From Clostridiaceae bacterium (GTDB lineage Bacteria; Bacillota; Clostridia; Lachnospirales; Lachnospiraceae), in NCBI GenBank assembly GCA_009911305.1, contig QXXC01000008.1, forward strand, positions 61,165 through 125,164: a DNA stretch of 64,000 bases, in the 5' to 3' direction. The notes under the pieces were generated by a model. The model searched no databases, was not told where the DNA came from, and saw only the letters and a program-made list of their open reading frames with translations. Made by a program: the position numbers and the translations under genes. This document shows, one piece after another, positions 1-7,976 of this stretch (position 1 is the stretch's first letter; each line of letters begins with the position of its first letter).

Positions 1-880
1 CGTGGAGATCCTCCGGGCGGATGCCCATCGTCACTTCCTTGCCGATGTAGCCGCCCTCTTCCAGCTTCTTTGCCTTAGCCTGCGGCAGAGTGATCACGCA
101 GCCGCCAAAGCTCAGGGTCACATCCGATCCGGCCTTCTGCACCTTTGCATCCACCAGGTTCATCTGCGGCGCTCCGATAAAGCCGGCCACGAATTTATTC
201 ACCGGATGATCATACAGGTTCTGCGGCGTATCCACCTGCTGCACCACGCCGTCCTTCATCACTACAATACGGGTTCCCAGAGTCATGGCCTCCGTCTGAT
301 CATGGGTTACATAGATAATCGTCGTGCCCAGTCTCTGATGGAGTTTGGAAATCTCAATACGCATCTGCCCTCTTAACTTGGCGTCCAGGTTGGACAGCGG
401 CTCGTCCATCAGGAACACCTTGGGGTTGCGCACAATCGCGCGCCCCATGGCCACACGCTGTCTCTGGCCGCCGGACAGCGCCTTGGGCTTGCGGTCAAGA
501 AGATGGGACAGGTCAAGAATCCTCGCCGCATCCTCCACCAGGCGCTTGATCTCGTCCTTCGGCACCTTGCGCAGCTTCAGCCCGAACGCCATGTTGTCAA
601 ACACCGTCATATGCGGATACAGGGCGTAGTTCTGGAATACCATTGCGATATCCCTGTCCTTGGATTCCACATCATTCACCAGTTTGCCGTCTATATATAA
701 TTCCCCTGAGCTGATGTCCTCAAGCCCGGCCACCATACGCAGCGTCGTGGACTTGCCGCAGCCCGACGGGCCTACAAAGATAACAAACTCCTTATCCTCT
801 ATCTCCAGATTAAAATCCTTTACCGCTTCAAATCCATTGGGGTACTTCTTGCACACATTCTTTAATGATAAGCTTGCCAT
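1..880 (-). CDS. ugpC: Sugar/glycerol-phosphate ABC transporter ATPase, C-terminus cut by window edge
   Basis: This is the nucleotide-binding subunit that powers a carbohydrate or glycerol-3-phosphate importer at the inner face of the membrane. Reading leftward from the ATG at 880, 293 codons are present. The Walker A motif GPSGCGKST, the signature LSGGQRQR, the Walker B FLMDEP and the switch histidine in VTHDQTEAM are all intact, and the start of the C-terminal MalK/UgpC regulatory domain follows (residues about 235 on, ending in GIRPEDLH). Family members run to about 370 residues, so roughly 75 are missing beyond the window. The start is fixed by AGGAGG about 10 bases upstream. MsmK/UgpC-type ATPases often serve several permeases, and no permease lies on this side, so the substrate cannot be told. 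Confidence 0.9.
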   Translation of the reverse strand, partial: MASLSLKNVCKKYPNGFEAVKDFNLEIEDKEFVIFVGPSGCGKSTTLRMVAGLEDISSGELYIDGKLVNDVESKDRDIAMVFQNYALYPHMTVFDNMAFGLKLRKVPKDEIKRLVEDAARILDLSHLLDRKPKALSGGQRQRVAMGRAIVRNPKVFLMDEPLSNLDAKLRGQMRIEISKLHQRLGTTIIYVTHDQTEAMTLGTRIVVMKDGVVQQVDTPQNLYDHPVNKFVAGFIGAPQMNLVDAKVQKAGSDVTLSFGGCVITLPQAKAKKLEEGGYIGKEVTMGIRPEDLH

Positions 881-1240
881 ATAATCTGATTCCTCCTGTT
901 TCAACCATCCCATGCCAGAACCTCTGCCAGCTCTGCATACGTTGTTTGTTATTCATCACTGACTATACTTTACCATGCCCCGGCTTTTCCGGCCATGTTT
1001 CAAATCACCAAAATCCGCTCTGACTTTTCGTGACTTTGTACAGGAGGAAATAAAAATTGCTCAAAATGCCGAATTAATCGGATTTAATTTCAAAAATCCC
1101 ATTTGAATTTGTAACAATTGTGTAATGCCAAACAATCTTTGTCAAAAACGTACAAACTTCCCTGTCTGAATCTGTGCAATACTCTTGATTATTTCTTTTG
1201 TTTGTATATTTTATACAAATTTACAGCGGCCGGCCTGCTG
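881..1240. other. Intergenic region with a TTTGTATA/TATACAAA palindrome
   Basis: No gene was found in these 360 bases, which hold the leader of the ABC ATPase gene and the 3' flank of ridA. A perfect AT-rich dyad, TTTGTATATTTTATACAAA, lies at 1201-1219. A GC-rich hairpin at 1230-1249 (stem CCGGCCTG/CAGGCCGG, 4-base loop) includes the last codons of ridA and may be its terminator, although no clear U-tract follows. A TATAGT hexamer occurs in the leader on the minus strand without a convincing -35 partner, so no promoter is called. Confidence 0.5.
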
Positions 1241-1627
1241 TCAGGCCGGTTTGACTGCAATGGCTTCCATTTCCATCAGCACATCCTTCGGCAGCCGGGC
1301 AACCTCCACGCAGGAGCGGGCCGGGCAGCGCTCCGCAAAATACCTTGCATAAATGCCGTTGATTGTGCCGAAATCCTCCATATTTTTGATAAAAACCGTG
1401 GTTTTAACCACATTCTCCAGGGAGGTCCCCGCCGCCTCCAGCAGATTCTTTACATTCTTTAGAACCTGCTCCGCCTGCGCCTCGATTCCCTCCGGAATCT
1501 CCCCCGTCGCAGGATCCACCGGAATCTGCCCGGATGTGTAAACCATGCCGCCGGCTTCCACAGCCTGCGAATAGGGGCCGATCGCGGCCGGCGCTTTCTC
1601 TGTGCTGATAATCTGTTTCAAATCCAT
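1241..1627 (-). CDS. ridA: RidA family reactive enamine/imine deaminase
   Basis: A 128-residue protein of the RidA (YjgF/YER057c/UK114) family. These trimeric cytosolic enzymes hydrolyse the reactive 2-aminoacrylate-type imines released by PLP enzymes such as threonine/serine dehydratase, protecting other PLP enzymes. The N-terminus (QIISTEKAPAAIGPYSQAV), the GQIPVDPATGE segment and the C-terminal PARSCVEVARLP with its substrate-binding arginine match the family, and the length is typical. The start ATG follows a CTCCTTTCC (minus-strand GGAAAGGAG) ribosome site. It appears to be transcribed alone, since the flanks hold a dyad repeat on one side and a leader on the other. Its presence fits the branched-chain and serine biosynthesis genes 14 kb away, but no operon link exists. 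Confidence 0.93.
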   Translation of the reverse strand: MDLKQIISTEKAPAAIGPYSQAVEAGGMVYTSGQIPVDPATGEIPEGIEAQAEQVLKNVKNLLEAAGTSLENVVKTTVFIKNMEDFGTINGIYARYFAERCPARSCVEVARLPKDVLMEMEAIAVKPA

Positions 1628-1654
1628 TTTGTTTTTCTCCTTTCCTTATATAGG

Positions 1655-1800
1655 CGCTCCCGGAGTCTCTCCACGCCTGATTTGTGGGAGATTTGAGCCA
1701 AATAAACGCGGCGCAGTAGGCTGCGTTAAGTGAATTTGGCCCAAATATACCGCAAAGTGGGGCGTGCAGATGGCGGGAATGATGTTTCAGACACGCTCGA
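1655..1800. repeat. Dispersed dyad element, copy A
   Basis: Non-coding imperfect palindrome between ridA and cvfB. The block from about 1683 to 1798 is nearly identical (three visible substitutions in about 117 bases) to 26965-27081. It ends in a version of the shared terminus, GTTTCAGACACGCTC. The other end (CTCCCGGAGTCTCTCC) instead resembles the end of the element at 39228-39385, so this copy looks like a hybrid of two families. It begins eight bases after the cvfB stop in transcription order. Confidence 0.85.
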
Positions 1801-1807
1801 AACTGCC

Positions 1808-2644
1808 TTAGCCAATCCGGCGGATGCTCGTCCCCGTAATCTCGATCTTCCCTTCTTTTAAAAGATGCCCCACGGCCCGCTTAAAGGCATTCTTGCTGAG
1901 GCTGAACTCCTCGCGGATAATCTCAGGGCTGACCTTGTCATTAAAGGGCAGCGCGCCGTCATAGCGGGCGATGACAGACAGGATCTTCTCTGCGTCCGTC
2001 CCGATCTGCAGATGCGCCCTGTCGCGCAGGCTCAGATCCAGCTTCCCATCCTCCCGGACCTTGGTCACACGGGCTCTGACCACCTCGCCCGGGCGAAGGT
2101 ACCTGTACAGCTCCTTCCTGGGAATCAGGCCAAAGTATTTATCCTGTACGGCCACAAACGCCCCCAGGTTTTCATTGTTTTCATACACGCGCGCCTCAAC
2201 CCAGTCGTCTTTTTTATAGGGGGACTCCCTGCTCAGATAGGGATAAACATACATCGTTGCAGCCAGCCGCCTGCTCTTATCCACATAGAGCGCCACCAGG
2301 CATTCCTCTCCGGCCTCAACCCTGTGGTTCTGCTCCCTGAAGGGAAGCAGAAGATCCTTTTCAAGGCCCATATCCAGGAACGCCCCGATTCTCGATGTCT
2401 CCTTTACCGTAAGAACCGCCGTCTCCCCCAGCATAAGCTTCGGTTCATTCGTCGTCGCAATCAGCCGATCATCCGAGTCCTTGTAGATAAACACCCAAAG
2501 CGCGTCCCCTATCTTTGTTCCCTGCGGGACCTCCTTTATCGGAAGCAGGACCATGGCGCTGTCATCCTCTTTTTCCCTCAGATATACGCCAAACCCCTTC
2601 TCCTTCATCACAATAAGCTCCTGTTTTTTACCCAGCTCAAACAT
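1808..2644 (-). CDS. cvfB: CvfB/YitL family S1-domain RNA-binding protein
   Basis: A 278-residue protein matching CvfB (conserved virulence factor B; YitL in Bacillus). It shows tandem S1-like OB-fold domains: an N-terminal one (about 1-65), one around TSRIGAFLDMGLEKDLLLPF (about 80-140) and one around NENLGAFVAVQDKYFGLIPR (about 150-215). A C-terminal winged helix follows (about 220-278, ending SKNAFKRAVGHLLKEGKI). The family binds RNA, and in Staphylococcus aureus it affects expression of virulence genes; the function here is inferred only from family membership. The start ATG has an AGAGAGGA ribosome site. It lies just downstream of the thioesterase gene on the same strand (50 bases) and may be co-transcribed with it. 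Confidence 0.88.
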   Translation of the reverse strand: MFELGKKQELIVMKEKGFGVYLREKEDDSAMVLLPIKEVPQGTKIGDALWVFIYKDSDDRLIATTNEPKLMLGETAVLTVKETSRIGAFLDMGLEKDLLLPFREQNHRVEAGEECLVALYVDKSRRLAATMYVYPYLSRESPYKKDDWVEARVYENNENLGAFVAVQDKYFGLIPRKELYRYLRPGEVVRARVTKVREDGKLDLSLRDRAHLQIGTDAEKILSVIARYDGALPFNDKVSPEIIREEFSLSKNAFKRAVGHLLKEGKIEITGTSIRRIG

Positions 2645-2694
2645 GTCATTCGTCCTCTCTTTTTTGTAACCGCGCAGACCGCGGACCGCCGCGT

Positions 2695-3444
2695 TTATTC
2701 AGCGGCCCGGACCGCATCCGCGCTTCCCCCGCCGCCGTTTTCCGCCATCCAGATATTCGCGTAGGGCGTCCCGTTCTCATCCTGCAGGGAAACGACATAC
2801 CCCTCCTGTATTCTGGCGATTTTCGGATACATCCGCTCCCCCTGCGCCGCTGCCCTTTTGTACTCAGCCTTTAGTTCCCGGACAGAAAACTGCTCCGGCA
2901 GGAGCTCCCTGGCAATGGACACATACTGCGCATTGTTCACATGCCGGTTCGTATCCAGATGACGCCGTTTAACAGCCACAGGCTCTCCGTCCGTGTATTC
3001 CTGCGGAAGAATGATCCGGCGCGGCGCAGGCGGCAGAACCAGCGCCTCCTGCCCCTGCCCGTATCCGCGTATCTCATCCTGCGTTACCCTGGCCGGGCAG
3101 CGGCGCTCCAAATCATAAAAAAACCAGCAGGAATCAGCCTGTACCAGATACTCCCCTGTCTCGTCGGCGATCGTAAAATTCCGGTACCCGTAAATCCCCC
3201 TGAAGCCATGCGGCCAGGTGCTGATGCGGATCCGCTCCCCGAAAAGAGGCCGGCGGTGAAACACGATCTGCCAGGAACTCAGCCACCAGGCCCGCCGCTT
3301 CTCCCTCAGGGATGAAAGCCCCATCCCCAGATCCTCAGACTGAAAGGTCGAACAGTCCTGAAGATAATTCAAAGCCCCCTCCAGGGAAAGCCTCCCGGAT
3401 TCGTCCGATTCACTGTAGCGCACTCTGCTCTCAAATGTGTACAT
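2695..3444 (-). CDS. Acyl-ACP thioesterase (FatA/FatB-like)
   Basis: A 249-residue double-hotdog thioesterase of the acyl-[acyl-carrier-protein] hydrolase family (PF01643). It would release free fatty acids from acyl-ACP in the cytosol. The first hotdog begins FESRVRYSESDESGRLSLEG, and the second holds the catalytic-type DTNRHVNNAQYV motif (Asp, Asn and His) near residue 165. The length is normal for bacterial members. The ATG is preceded by a weak GCAGAGGTGA ribosome site. A good sigma-A promoter lies 60-90 bases upstream at 3508-3536, and cvfB follows on the same strand. Chain-length preference cannot be judged from the sequence. Confidence 0.88.
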   Translation of the reverse strand: MYTFESRVRYSESDESGRLSLEGALNYLQDCSTFQSEDLGMGLSSLREKRRAWWLSSWQIVFHRRPLFGERIRISTWPHGFRGIYGYRNFTIADETGEYLVQADSCWFFYDLERRCPARVTQDEIRGYGQGQEALVLPPAPRRIILPQEYTDGEPVAVKRRHLDTNRHVNNAQYVSIARELLPEQFSVRELKAEYKRAAAQGERMYPKIARIQEGYVVSLQDENGTPYANIWMAENGGGGSADAVRAAE

Positions 3445-3507
3445 GCTTCACCTCTGCGATTGTATATTCAGCCGCAACGATGCTCTGCTGCGGCAGCGTC
3501 CTTCCTA

Positions 3508-3536
3508 ATTATAGCGTATTTGGGGAGGGTTGTCTA
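3508..3536 (-). promoter_or_regulatory. Sigma-A promoter of thioesterase-cvfB
   Basis: On the minus strand a TAGACA -35 (3531-3536) and a perfect TATAAT -10 (3508-3513) are separated by 17 bases, pointing toward the thioesterase start at 3444. Confidence 0.7.
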
Positions 3537-3586
3537 TCGTTGGCGCGGATGGGAGGGAATGATTTTACAGGTACCGTTACGCTGCC

Positions 3587-3615
3587 TTGCCTTTTCCGCT
3601 CTTTTCCAGTATAAT
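3587..3615 (+). promoter_or_regulatory. Sigma-A promoter of GNAT-AIM24 operon
   Basis: TTGCCT at 3587-3592 and TATAAT at 3610-3615 are spaced by 17 bases and read toward the acetyltransferase start at 3739. Confidence 0.7.
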
Positions 3616-3738
3616 AATGAAATCATGCCTTCTGTAAAAGCAAATGCCGATCTTTGCCGTACCTCTGAAAAGCCGGCCGGAGCAGCGGCAGAGCAGCACA
3701 GGAGTGACGTATGAAAGTTGACACAGGAGGAAATGAAT

Positions 3739-4341
3739 ATGCAGACACCAGCAAAGCAGGAGCGGATCGCCATCCGGACCGCAACGCCGGACGATGCGCG
3801 GGAGCTCCTTGAGATTTACGCCCCATACGTAACGAAAACGGCCATTACCTTTGAATACGAGATCCCCGCTCTGGAAGAATTCCGGGACAGGATCGCAAAC
3901 ACACTGAAAAAATACCCCTATCTCGTCGCAGAGCATGGGGGCAGGCTGCTCGGTTATGCCTATACCCATCCGTTCGTCGGAAGGGCCGCCTACGACCGGG
4001 CCGTTGAGACCAGCATTTATGTGCGGGAGGAACAGCAAAAAAGCGGCGTGGGAAAAAAACTCTATACCGCCCTGGAGGCTGTCTCCAAAGCCCAGAATAT
4101 CCTGAATATGAACGCCTGTATCGGCTATCCGGAGACAGAGGATGAGCATCTGACCAAAAACAGCGTGCAGTTTCATGCGCACATGGGATACCGGATGGTC
4201 GGACAATTCTATAAATGCGGCTACAAATTCGGGACATGGTATCACATGGTGTGGATGGAAAAAATCATCGGACGCCATACAGCGGATCCGGCGCCGGTGA
4301 TTCCTTTCCCTGATCTAAAATGTGTTTCATCCATCCAGTAA
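3739..4341 (+). CDS. GNAT N-acetyltransferase, phosphinothricin acetyltransferase-like
   Basis: A 200-residue GNAT-fold acetyltransferase of the Pat/YncA type, which transfers acetyl from acetyl-CoA to small amines; the natural substrate is unknown. The family pattern is visible in RIAIRTATPDDARELLEIYA at the N-terminus and the acetyl-CoA loop QQKSGVGKKLY (Q-x-x-G-x-G) near residue 110. The open frame begins earlier with a TTG at 3718, but AGGAGG at 3725-3730 lies eight bases before the ATG at 3739, which is therefore taken as the start. The AIM24 gene follows 61 bases downstream on the same strand and is probably co-transcribed. Confidence 0.85.
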   Translation: MQTPAKQERIAIRTATPDDARELLEIYAPYVTKTAITFEYEIPALEEFRDRIANTLKKYPYLVAEHGGRLLGYAYTHPFVGRAAYDRAVETSIYVREEQQKSGVGKKLYTALEAVSKAQNILNMNACIGYPETEDEHLTKNSVQFHAHMGYRMVGQFYKCGYKFGTWYHMVWMEKIIGRHTADPAPVIPFPDLKCVSSIQ

Positions 4342-4402
4342 TCAGATTGCCAGAACCGGATGGGATCGCCTGTACAGCAGACAGAAAAGGAGGACAAATA
4401 TT

Positions 4403-5089
4403 ATGCAGTATCGTATCATAGGAGAAACCATGCCCGCCGTCGAGGTTCAGTTCGATGCCCCGGGAGAGAGCATGTTCACGCAGTCCGGCGGCATGGCCTG
4501 GATGACAGACGGAATCGAGATGAGCACCAACACAAAAGGCGGCCTTATGAAGGGCCTTGGCCGTATGTTTGCCGGGGAATCCCTGTTCATGGCCACCTAC
4601 CGGGCCTCGCGGGCGGGCGCGCAGATCGCCTTTGCCTCCACGGTCGCAGGCCGCATCCTGGCCGTGGATGTCAGCGCCAGAGGCGGACTCATCTGCCAGA
4701 AAGGCGCATTCCTGTGCGGACAGGACAGCGTCCGGCTCAATGTAACCTTCACGAAAAAGTTCTCCTCCGGCCTGTTCGGCGGCGAGGGCTTTATCCTGCA
4801 GGACATCAGCGGCAGCGGCATGGTCTTTCTGGAAATCGATGGGGATATGGTGGAAAAGGATCTCGCTCCCGGCGAGCTCTTAAAGGTTGACACCGGAAAT
4901 GTGGTCGCATTCGAGAGAAGCGTCGAATACGGCATTGAAACCGTAAAGGGACTTGGAAATATCTTCTTCGGCGGAGAGGGCTTATTCCTCACCACCCTAA
5001 AAGGCCCCGGAAAGGTATACCTGCAGACCCAGAATATCGCCGAATTCGCCGGAAGAATCGCAAGATTTATCCCCAGCAGCGGAAATTAG
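4403..5089 (+). CDS. AIM24/TIGR00266 family protein
   Basis: A 228-residue member of the AIM24 (TIGR00266) family, glycine-rich beta-sandwich proteins of unknown bacterial function that share a fold with a mitochondrial inner-membrane biogenesis factor. The characteristic stretches are PAVEVQFDAPGESMFTQSGG, MAWMTDGIEM and FGGEGFILQDISGSGMVFLE, with a second FFGGEGLFLTTLKGPGKV repeat near the C-terminus. No signal peptide or membrane helix is seen. The frame is open from 4322, but the ATG at 4403 follows AAAAGGAGGACAAAT and matches the family start. A dyad repeat begins immediately after the stop. Confidence 0.88.
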   Translation: MQYRIIGETMPAVEVQFDAPGESMFTQSGGMAWMTDGIEMSTNTKGGLMKGLGRMFAGESLFMATYRASRAGAQIAFASTVAGRILAVDVSARGGLICQKGAFLCGQDSVRLNVTFTKKFSSGLFGGEGFILQDISGSGMVFLEIDGDMVEKDLAPGELLKVDTGNVVAFERSVEYGIETVKGLGNIFFGGEGLFLTTLKGPGKVYLQTQNIAEFAGRIARFIPSSGN

Positions 5090-5091
5090 CG

Positions 5092-5230
5092 CATGTGGGG
5101 AGCGCCCCCCACTTTGCGGGAGATTGGGCCCAAATTCACGTAACGCAGCCCACTGCGCCGTGATTATTTGGCTCAAATCTCCCGCAAAGCGGAACGCGCA
5201 CCTGCAGAAAGCATGTTTCAAACACGCTCT
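5092..5230. repeat. Dispersed dyad element, copy B
   Basis: Non-coding palindromic element between the convergent AIM24 and flagellar genes. It shares the core of copies A and C in rearranged orientation (GGGAGATTGGGCCCAAATT ... GGCTCAAATCTCCCGC), with AACGCAGCCCACTGCG at the apex. It ends in GTTTCAAACACGCTCT, whose last bases abut the stop codon of the flagellar gene. By position it could act as a bidirectional terminator. Confidence 0.82.
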
Positions 5231-6254
5231 AACGTTTCATATTGACCAGTTCGTTCAAAACCTCATCGCTGACCGTAATCAGCTTTGAATTGGCCTGAAA
5301 TCCTCTCTGGGTGGTGATCATGTCCGAAAACTGCTGGGCCAGATCCACATTGGATGCCTCCAGATAACCGGTCATCAAATCCGATGTGGAACCGCCGGGC
5401 TGTGTGACCGAAAAGGAGCCGGTATTATCGCCGTCGGTCGCGCCGTAATAATAACCGCCCTTTTTCGTAAGTCCCTCCGGGTTCTGGAAGGTGGCAACCG
5501 CCACCCAGCCAAGCGTGACAATCTGCCCGTCAATTTTGTCTTTCTCATCCGCATTGGGATCATCCTGATGCTTGATTTTCGCAGTCAGCCTCCCCAGCTT
5601 ATCGATCTGTATATCAACCACTTCAAGCGCATGATCGCCTTCAAAGCTGATGGAAGGATCGGATCCGCCGGTTGTCGCGCCGGCCGCAGGCGGAACCGCT
5701 TTTGTATAAGCGGCCGGAGCCCGCAGCGGCTCAAGGCTCTCTTTGGGTATAAAATCCTTGTCGGCAGCGTTTTGACCGACCTGACCGTATTCCGTCTGGA
5801 AACCATAGACAAAATTTCCCGTCCCGTCAACCAGGTACCCATTGCTGTCCAGCTTAAACTGCCCTACGCGGGTATAGTCAAAATCCTGGCCTTTTATACC
5901 GGAATCCGCATCATTCGGATCGTCTATCTTGATTTTTGAGGGATATGTGACAAAAAATCCATCCCCGTTAATACTGGCGTTCAACCCGCCCACATAAGTG
6001 GGCGTGGACGCTGTCATATCCGTAGCGATTGTCCCCATCAGGGAGCCATAGCCAAACTGGGCCGCATTCGTGCCGCCTGCATTGGAGCTCCCTCCTGTGG
6101 ACGGACTCGTCGTCTGGTACATCGCCTCCTGAAAACTGTAGACCTGCGATTTAAAGCCAAATGTATTGACATTCGCAATATTATGCCCAATTACATCCAG
6201 CTTATTCTGATGCGCGCGCAGCCCTGCGACTGCTGAATCCATTGCTCTTAACAT
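5229..6254 (-). CDS. Flagellar hook/basal-body rod family protein (FlgE/FlgF/FlgG type)
   Basis: A 341-residue exported axial protein of the flagellum, building the rod or hook. The N-terminal family motif is clear (MDSAVAGLRAHQNKLDVIGH, then NIANVNTFGFKSQ), followed by INGDGFFVT near residue 110. The C-terminal signature is QFSDMITTQRGFQANSKLI. The frame is open upstream to 6455, but the ATG at 6254 has AGAAAGG nine bases before it and gives the family N-terminus. No other flagellar gene lies in the window; the gene stands alone between a convergent AIM24 gene and a tRNA. Its apparent promoter (6361-6392) carries a G10 tract in the spacer. Whether it is FlgE-, FlgF- or FlgG-like needs alignment. 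Confidence 0.87.
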   Translation of the reverse strand: MLRAMDSAVAGLRAHQNKLDVIGHNIANVNTFGFKSQVYSFQEAMYQTTSPSTGGSSNAGGTNAAQFGYGSLMGTIATDMTASTPTYVGGLNASINGDGFFVTYPSKIKIDDPNDADSGIKGQDFDYTRVGQFKLDSNGYLVDGTGNFVYGFQTEYGQVGQNAADKDFIPKESLEPLRAPAAYTKAVPPAAGATTGGSDPSISFEGDHALEVVDIQIDKLGRLTAKIKHQDDPNADEKDKIDGQIVTLGWVAVATFQNPEGLTKKGGYYYGATDGDNTGSFSVTQPGGSTSDLMTGYLEASNVDLAQQFSDMITTQRGFQANSKLITVSDEVLNELVNMKR

Positions 6255-6360
6255 CCATTTTTCCTTTCTGCTGCTGTTTGCTTTCCGTCTGCGCGGCAGG
6301 CCTGCACTTCGCTTGAACGGGGGTAAAACGTGCCTCGCGGTGCGAAACATCGTTAAAATC

Positions 6361-6392
6361 ATTATACCCCCCCCCCGAGCAAATTTTGTCAA
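6361..6392 (-). promoter_or_regulatory. Promoter with G10 spacer upstream of the flagellar gene
   Basis: On the minus strand a perfect TTGACA (6387-6392) and a perfect TATAAT (6361-6366) flank a 20-base spacer that ends in ten consecutive G (plus-strand C at 6367-6376). The spacer is three bases longer than the optimum of 17. A loss of two to four G would give a strong promoter, so the site has the form of a slippage-controlled promoter. The predicted leader to the ATG at 6254 is about 100 bases. Confidence 0.7.
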
Positions 6393-6492
6393 CCGGAATC
6401 TTACAGGGATCAGGGGCATCCGGGCAGATGGAGAGGATGAGGCTTTTACGCACATATCCGCTTATTTTTTTTGTATTTTTCCAAAAAAACTA

Positions 6493-6521
6493 TTGACGAT
6501 TTTCCTGTTATACAGTATAAT
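6493..6521 (+). promoter_or_regulatory. tRNA-Gln promoter
   Basis: TTGACG at 6493-6498 and TATAAT at 6516-6521 with a 17-base spacer, 18 bases before the tRNA. Confidence 0.85.
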
Positions 6522-6539
6522 ATAAATCGTTCATTCCAA

Positions 6540-6611
6540 TGGGCTATCGCCAAATGGTAAGGCAACGGACTCTGACTCCGTCATTTCAAGGTTCGAATCC
6601 TTGTAGCCCAG
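6540..6611 (+). tRNA. tRNA-Gln(CTG)
   Basis: The sequence folds as a full cloverleaf. The acceptor stem is TGGGCTA/TAGCCCA with discriminator G, and the anticodon arm is ACGGA-CTCTGAC-TCCGT, which gives anticodon CTG after U33. The T-loop contains GGTTCGAATCC. CCA is not encoded. Confidence 0.93.
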
Positions 6612-6616
6612 TATAG

Positions 6617-6659
6617 AACAGCCTTAAATCGAGATTTTGTCTGATTTAAGGCTGTTTTT
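6617..6659 (+). terminator. Terminator after tRNA-Gln
   Basis: A 14-bp stem, AACAGCCTTAAATC (6617-6630) with GATTTAAGGCTGTT (6643-6656), is followed by T residues. Confidence 0.9.
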
Positions 6660-6741
6660 GTATAATCGAACAGAGAAGATTTTTCTCCCTGCTCGCCACG
6701 CGGCCCATGCGCCGCATTAGCGACACATGGACCTGTACCTA

Positions 6742-6784
6742 AAAACGGATCCGCAGGGACTATCCCGCCCTGCAGATCCGTTTT
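6742..6784. terminator. Bidirectional terminator-like hairpin
   Basis: AAAACGGATCCGCAGGG (6742-6758) pairs with CCCTGCAGATCCGTTTT (6768-6784) with one mismatch, and T-runs leave the stem on both strands. It separates tRNA-Gln from the opposing lipoprotein gene, although 150 bases remain between it and that gene's stop. Confidence 0.75.
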
Positions 6785-6932
6785 ATATTTTTTCTTCATG
6801 AATCATAGTCAGGAGCAGCAACATAAACGAAATGGCCTGACTCCAGTGATAGTACGGAGCTCCAAACTTTTCTGCGCTGGCTGATTTACTGTTATTCAAA
6901 ATGGACGTGGGGACATTCGCCATTCCTGCAGC

Positions 6933-7976
6933 CTATGGCTCGCTGTAAATGCTGTAATCCGCTGTCAGGCCATGATTATAGATCGTTCTCCATCTGTCGC
7001 CCCCAATCCCCCATTCGCCGTCTTCGTCAAAAAGCAGCGCATGGACTTCCTCATCCGTCATCTCATCGCTTCTTCCTACTTCCTCTCCATTCACGGTCCA
7101 AACCCATACTTCTTTGCCATCCTGTTTCCTGTCTTCATCGGTCATTAACTCTTCCTTCAGCTCTCTGGACATCCTATACTCCCCGTCCTGATATCTGTAT
7201 TCCGCCCAGCTATGAGAAGCCGCCCAATTGCGCCACTGGCTGAGAATCAGCCTGTTCTCCTCATCAACCGCGGGATTTGGTATGCCCGTAAATGTCGGCG
7301 CTTCCGAAAAGCCATCCTCTGTCTGCAAAAAGCAATAATATGTAAGGAACCCCTGGTTTCCGTGATGCCCTGTGCATATCAGAAGATCCGGCCTGCCGTC
7401 AAAATTCACATCCATATATTCAAATTTGTTCTCAACCGAAACCCATGTTCCCCAGTCGCCTTTGCCCTGTACATGGATGACCTGCGTATCCCCGCCATTA
7501 TCCTCCCGGGAAATAACCAGCACGCTGTCCTCTAAAAAATCACTGCCATAATAAGCGAGCATCCACTCAAAAATCCAGCCGTCCACCCGGAACCGATCAT
7601 AAATAACCGGCGAACCCTTTAACAGCTCCCCGGGAGAAACCTCTGCGATCATGATGTCAGACGAAATAGGGATGTTGTCCCTCTCCGTATACACCTCCAG
7701 CAATCCGTCCGTTTCCACAGGCATCCCGGCCTGCGCCTGTCCCGTTTCCTTGCGTTTCTCCGTGACATCGCCGCCGTCCGTTTCTCCGCCGGCTCCCGGC
7801 CCTCCGTCCGTCTGCCCGTCCGTCCCGGCAGGCGCTTTTGTATGATCCTCTGAAAAATCCGCCCCTTCTGCCCGTGCTGCCGGCATTTCTGTTTCTTCCT
7901 CCTGTTTTCCGCCGCATCCGCCTATCAGCGCCAGACAGCATAAAGCGGCAAGGATCCGCCCTGTACTCCTTTTCAA
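6933..7976 (-). CDS. Predicted lipoprotein of unknown function
   Basis: A 347-residue secreted lipoprotein. The signal peptide (KRSTGRILAALCCLALIGGC) ends in a lipobox LIGGC with the lipidated cysteine near residue 21. A Thr/Gly/Glu-rich linker (about 25-85) follows. The folded part includes DVNFDGRPDLLICTG, an FG-GAP/VCBS-like calcium-site pattern seen in several surface lipoproteins. No enzyme family is recognised. The start is a TTG at 7974-7976 that overlaps the TGA of the upstream EamA gene (sequence TTGA), with GGGAG upstream, so translation is probably coupled. The open frame extends far into the EamA gene, but that part is a shadow. Confidence 0.72.
   Translation of the reverse strand: MKRSTGRILAALCCLALIGGCGGKQEEETEMPAARAEGADFSEDHTKAPAGTDGQTDGGPGAGGETDGGDVTEKRKETGQAQAGMPVETDGLLEVYTERDNIPISSDIMIAEVSPGELLKGSPVIYDRFRVDGWIFEWMLAYYGSDFLEDSVLVISREDNGGDTQVIHVQGKGDWGTWVSVENKFEYMDVNFDGRPDLLICTGHHGNQGFLTYYCFLQTEDGFSEAPTFTGIPNPAVDEENRLILSQWRNWAASHSWAEYRYQDGEYRMSRELKEELMTDEDRKQDGKEVWVWTVNGEEVGRSDEMTDEEVHALLFDEDGEWGIGGDRWRTIYNHGLTADYSIYSEP

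Noticed and set aside
1865..2764. 299-codon plus-strand frame
   Set aside because: Antisense to cvfB, running into the thioesterase gene; no ribosome site and no recognisable product.
3577..4278. 233-codon minus-strand frame
   Set aside because: Antisense to the GNAT gene, which has a promoter, ribosome site and family motifs.
6255..6455. N-terminal extension of the flagellar gene
   Set aside because: It would run through the TTGACA/G10/TATAAT promoter, and the family N-terminus begins at 6254 with a proper ribosome site.
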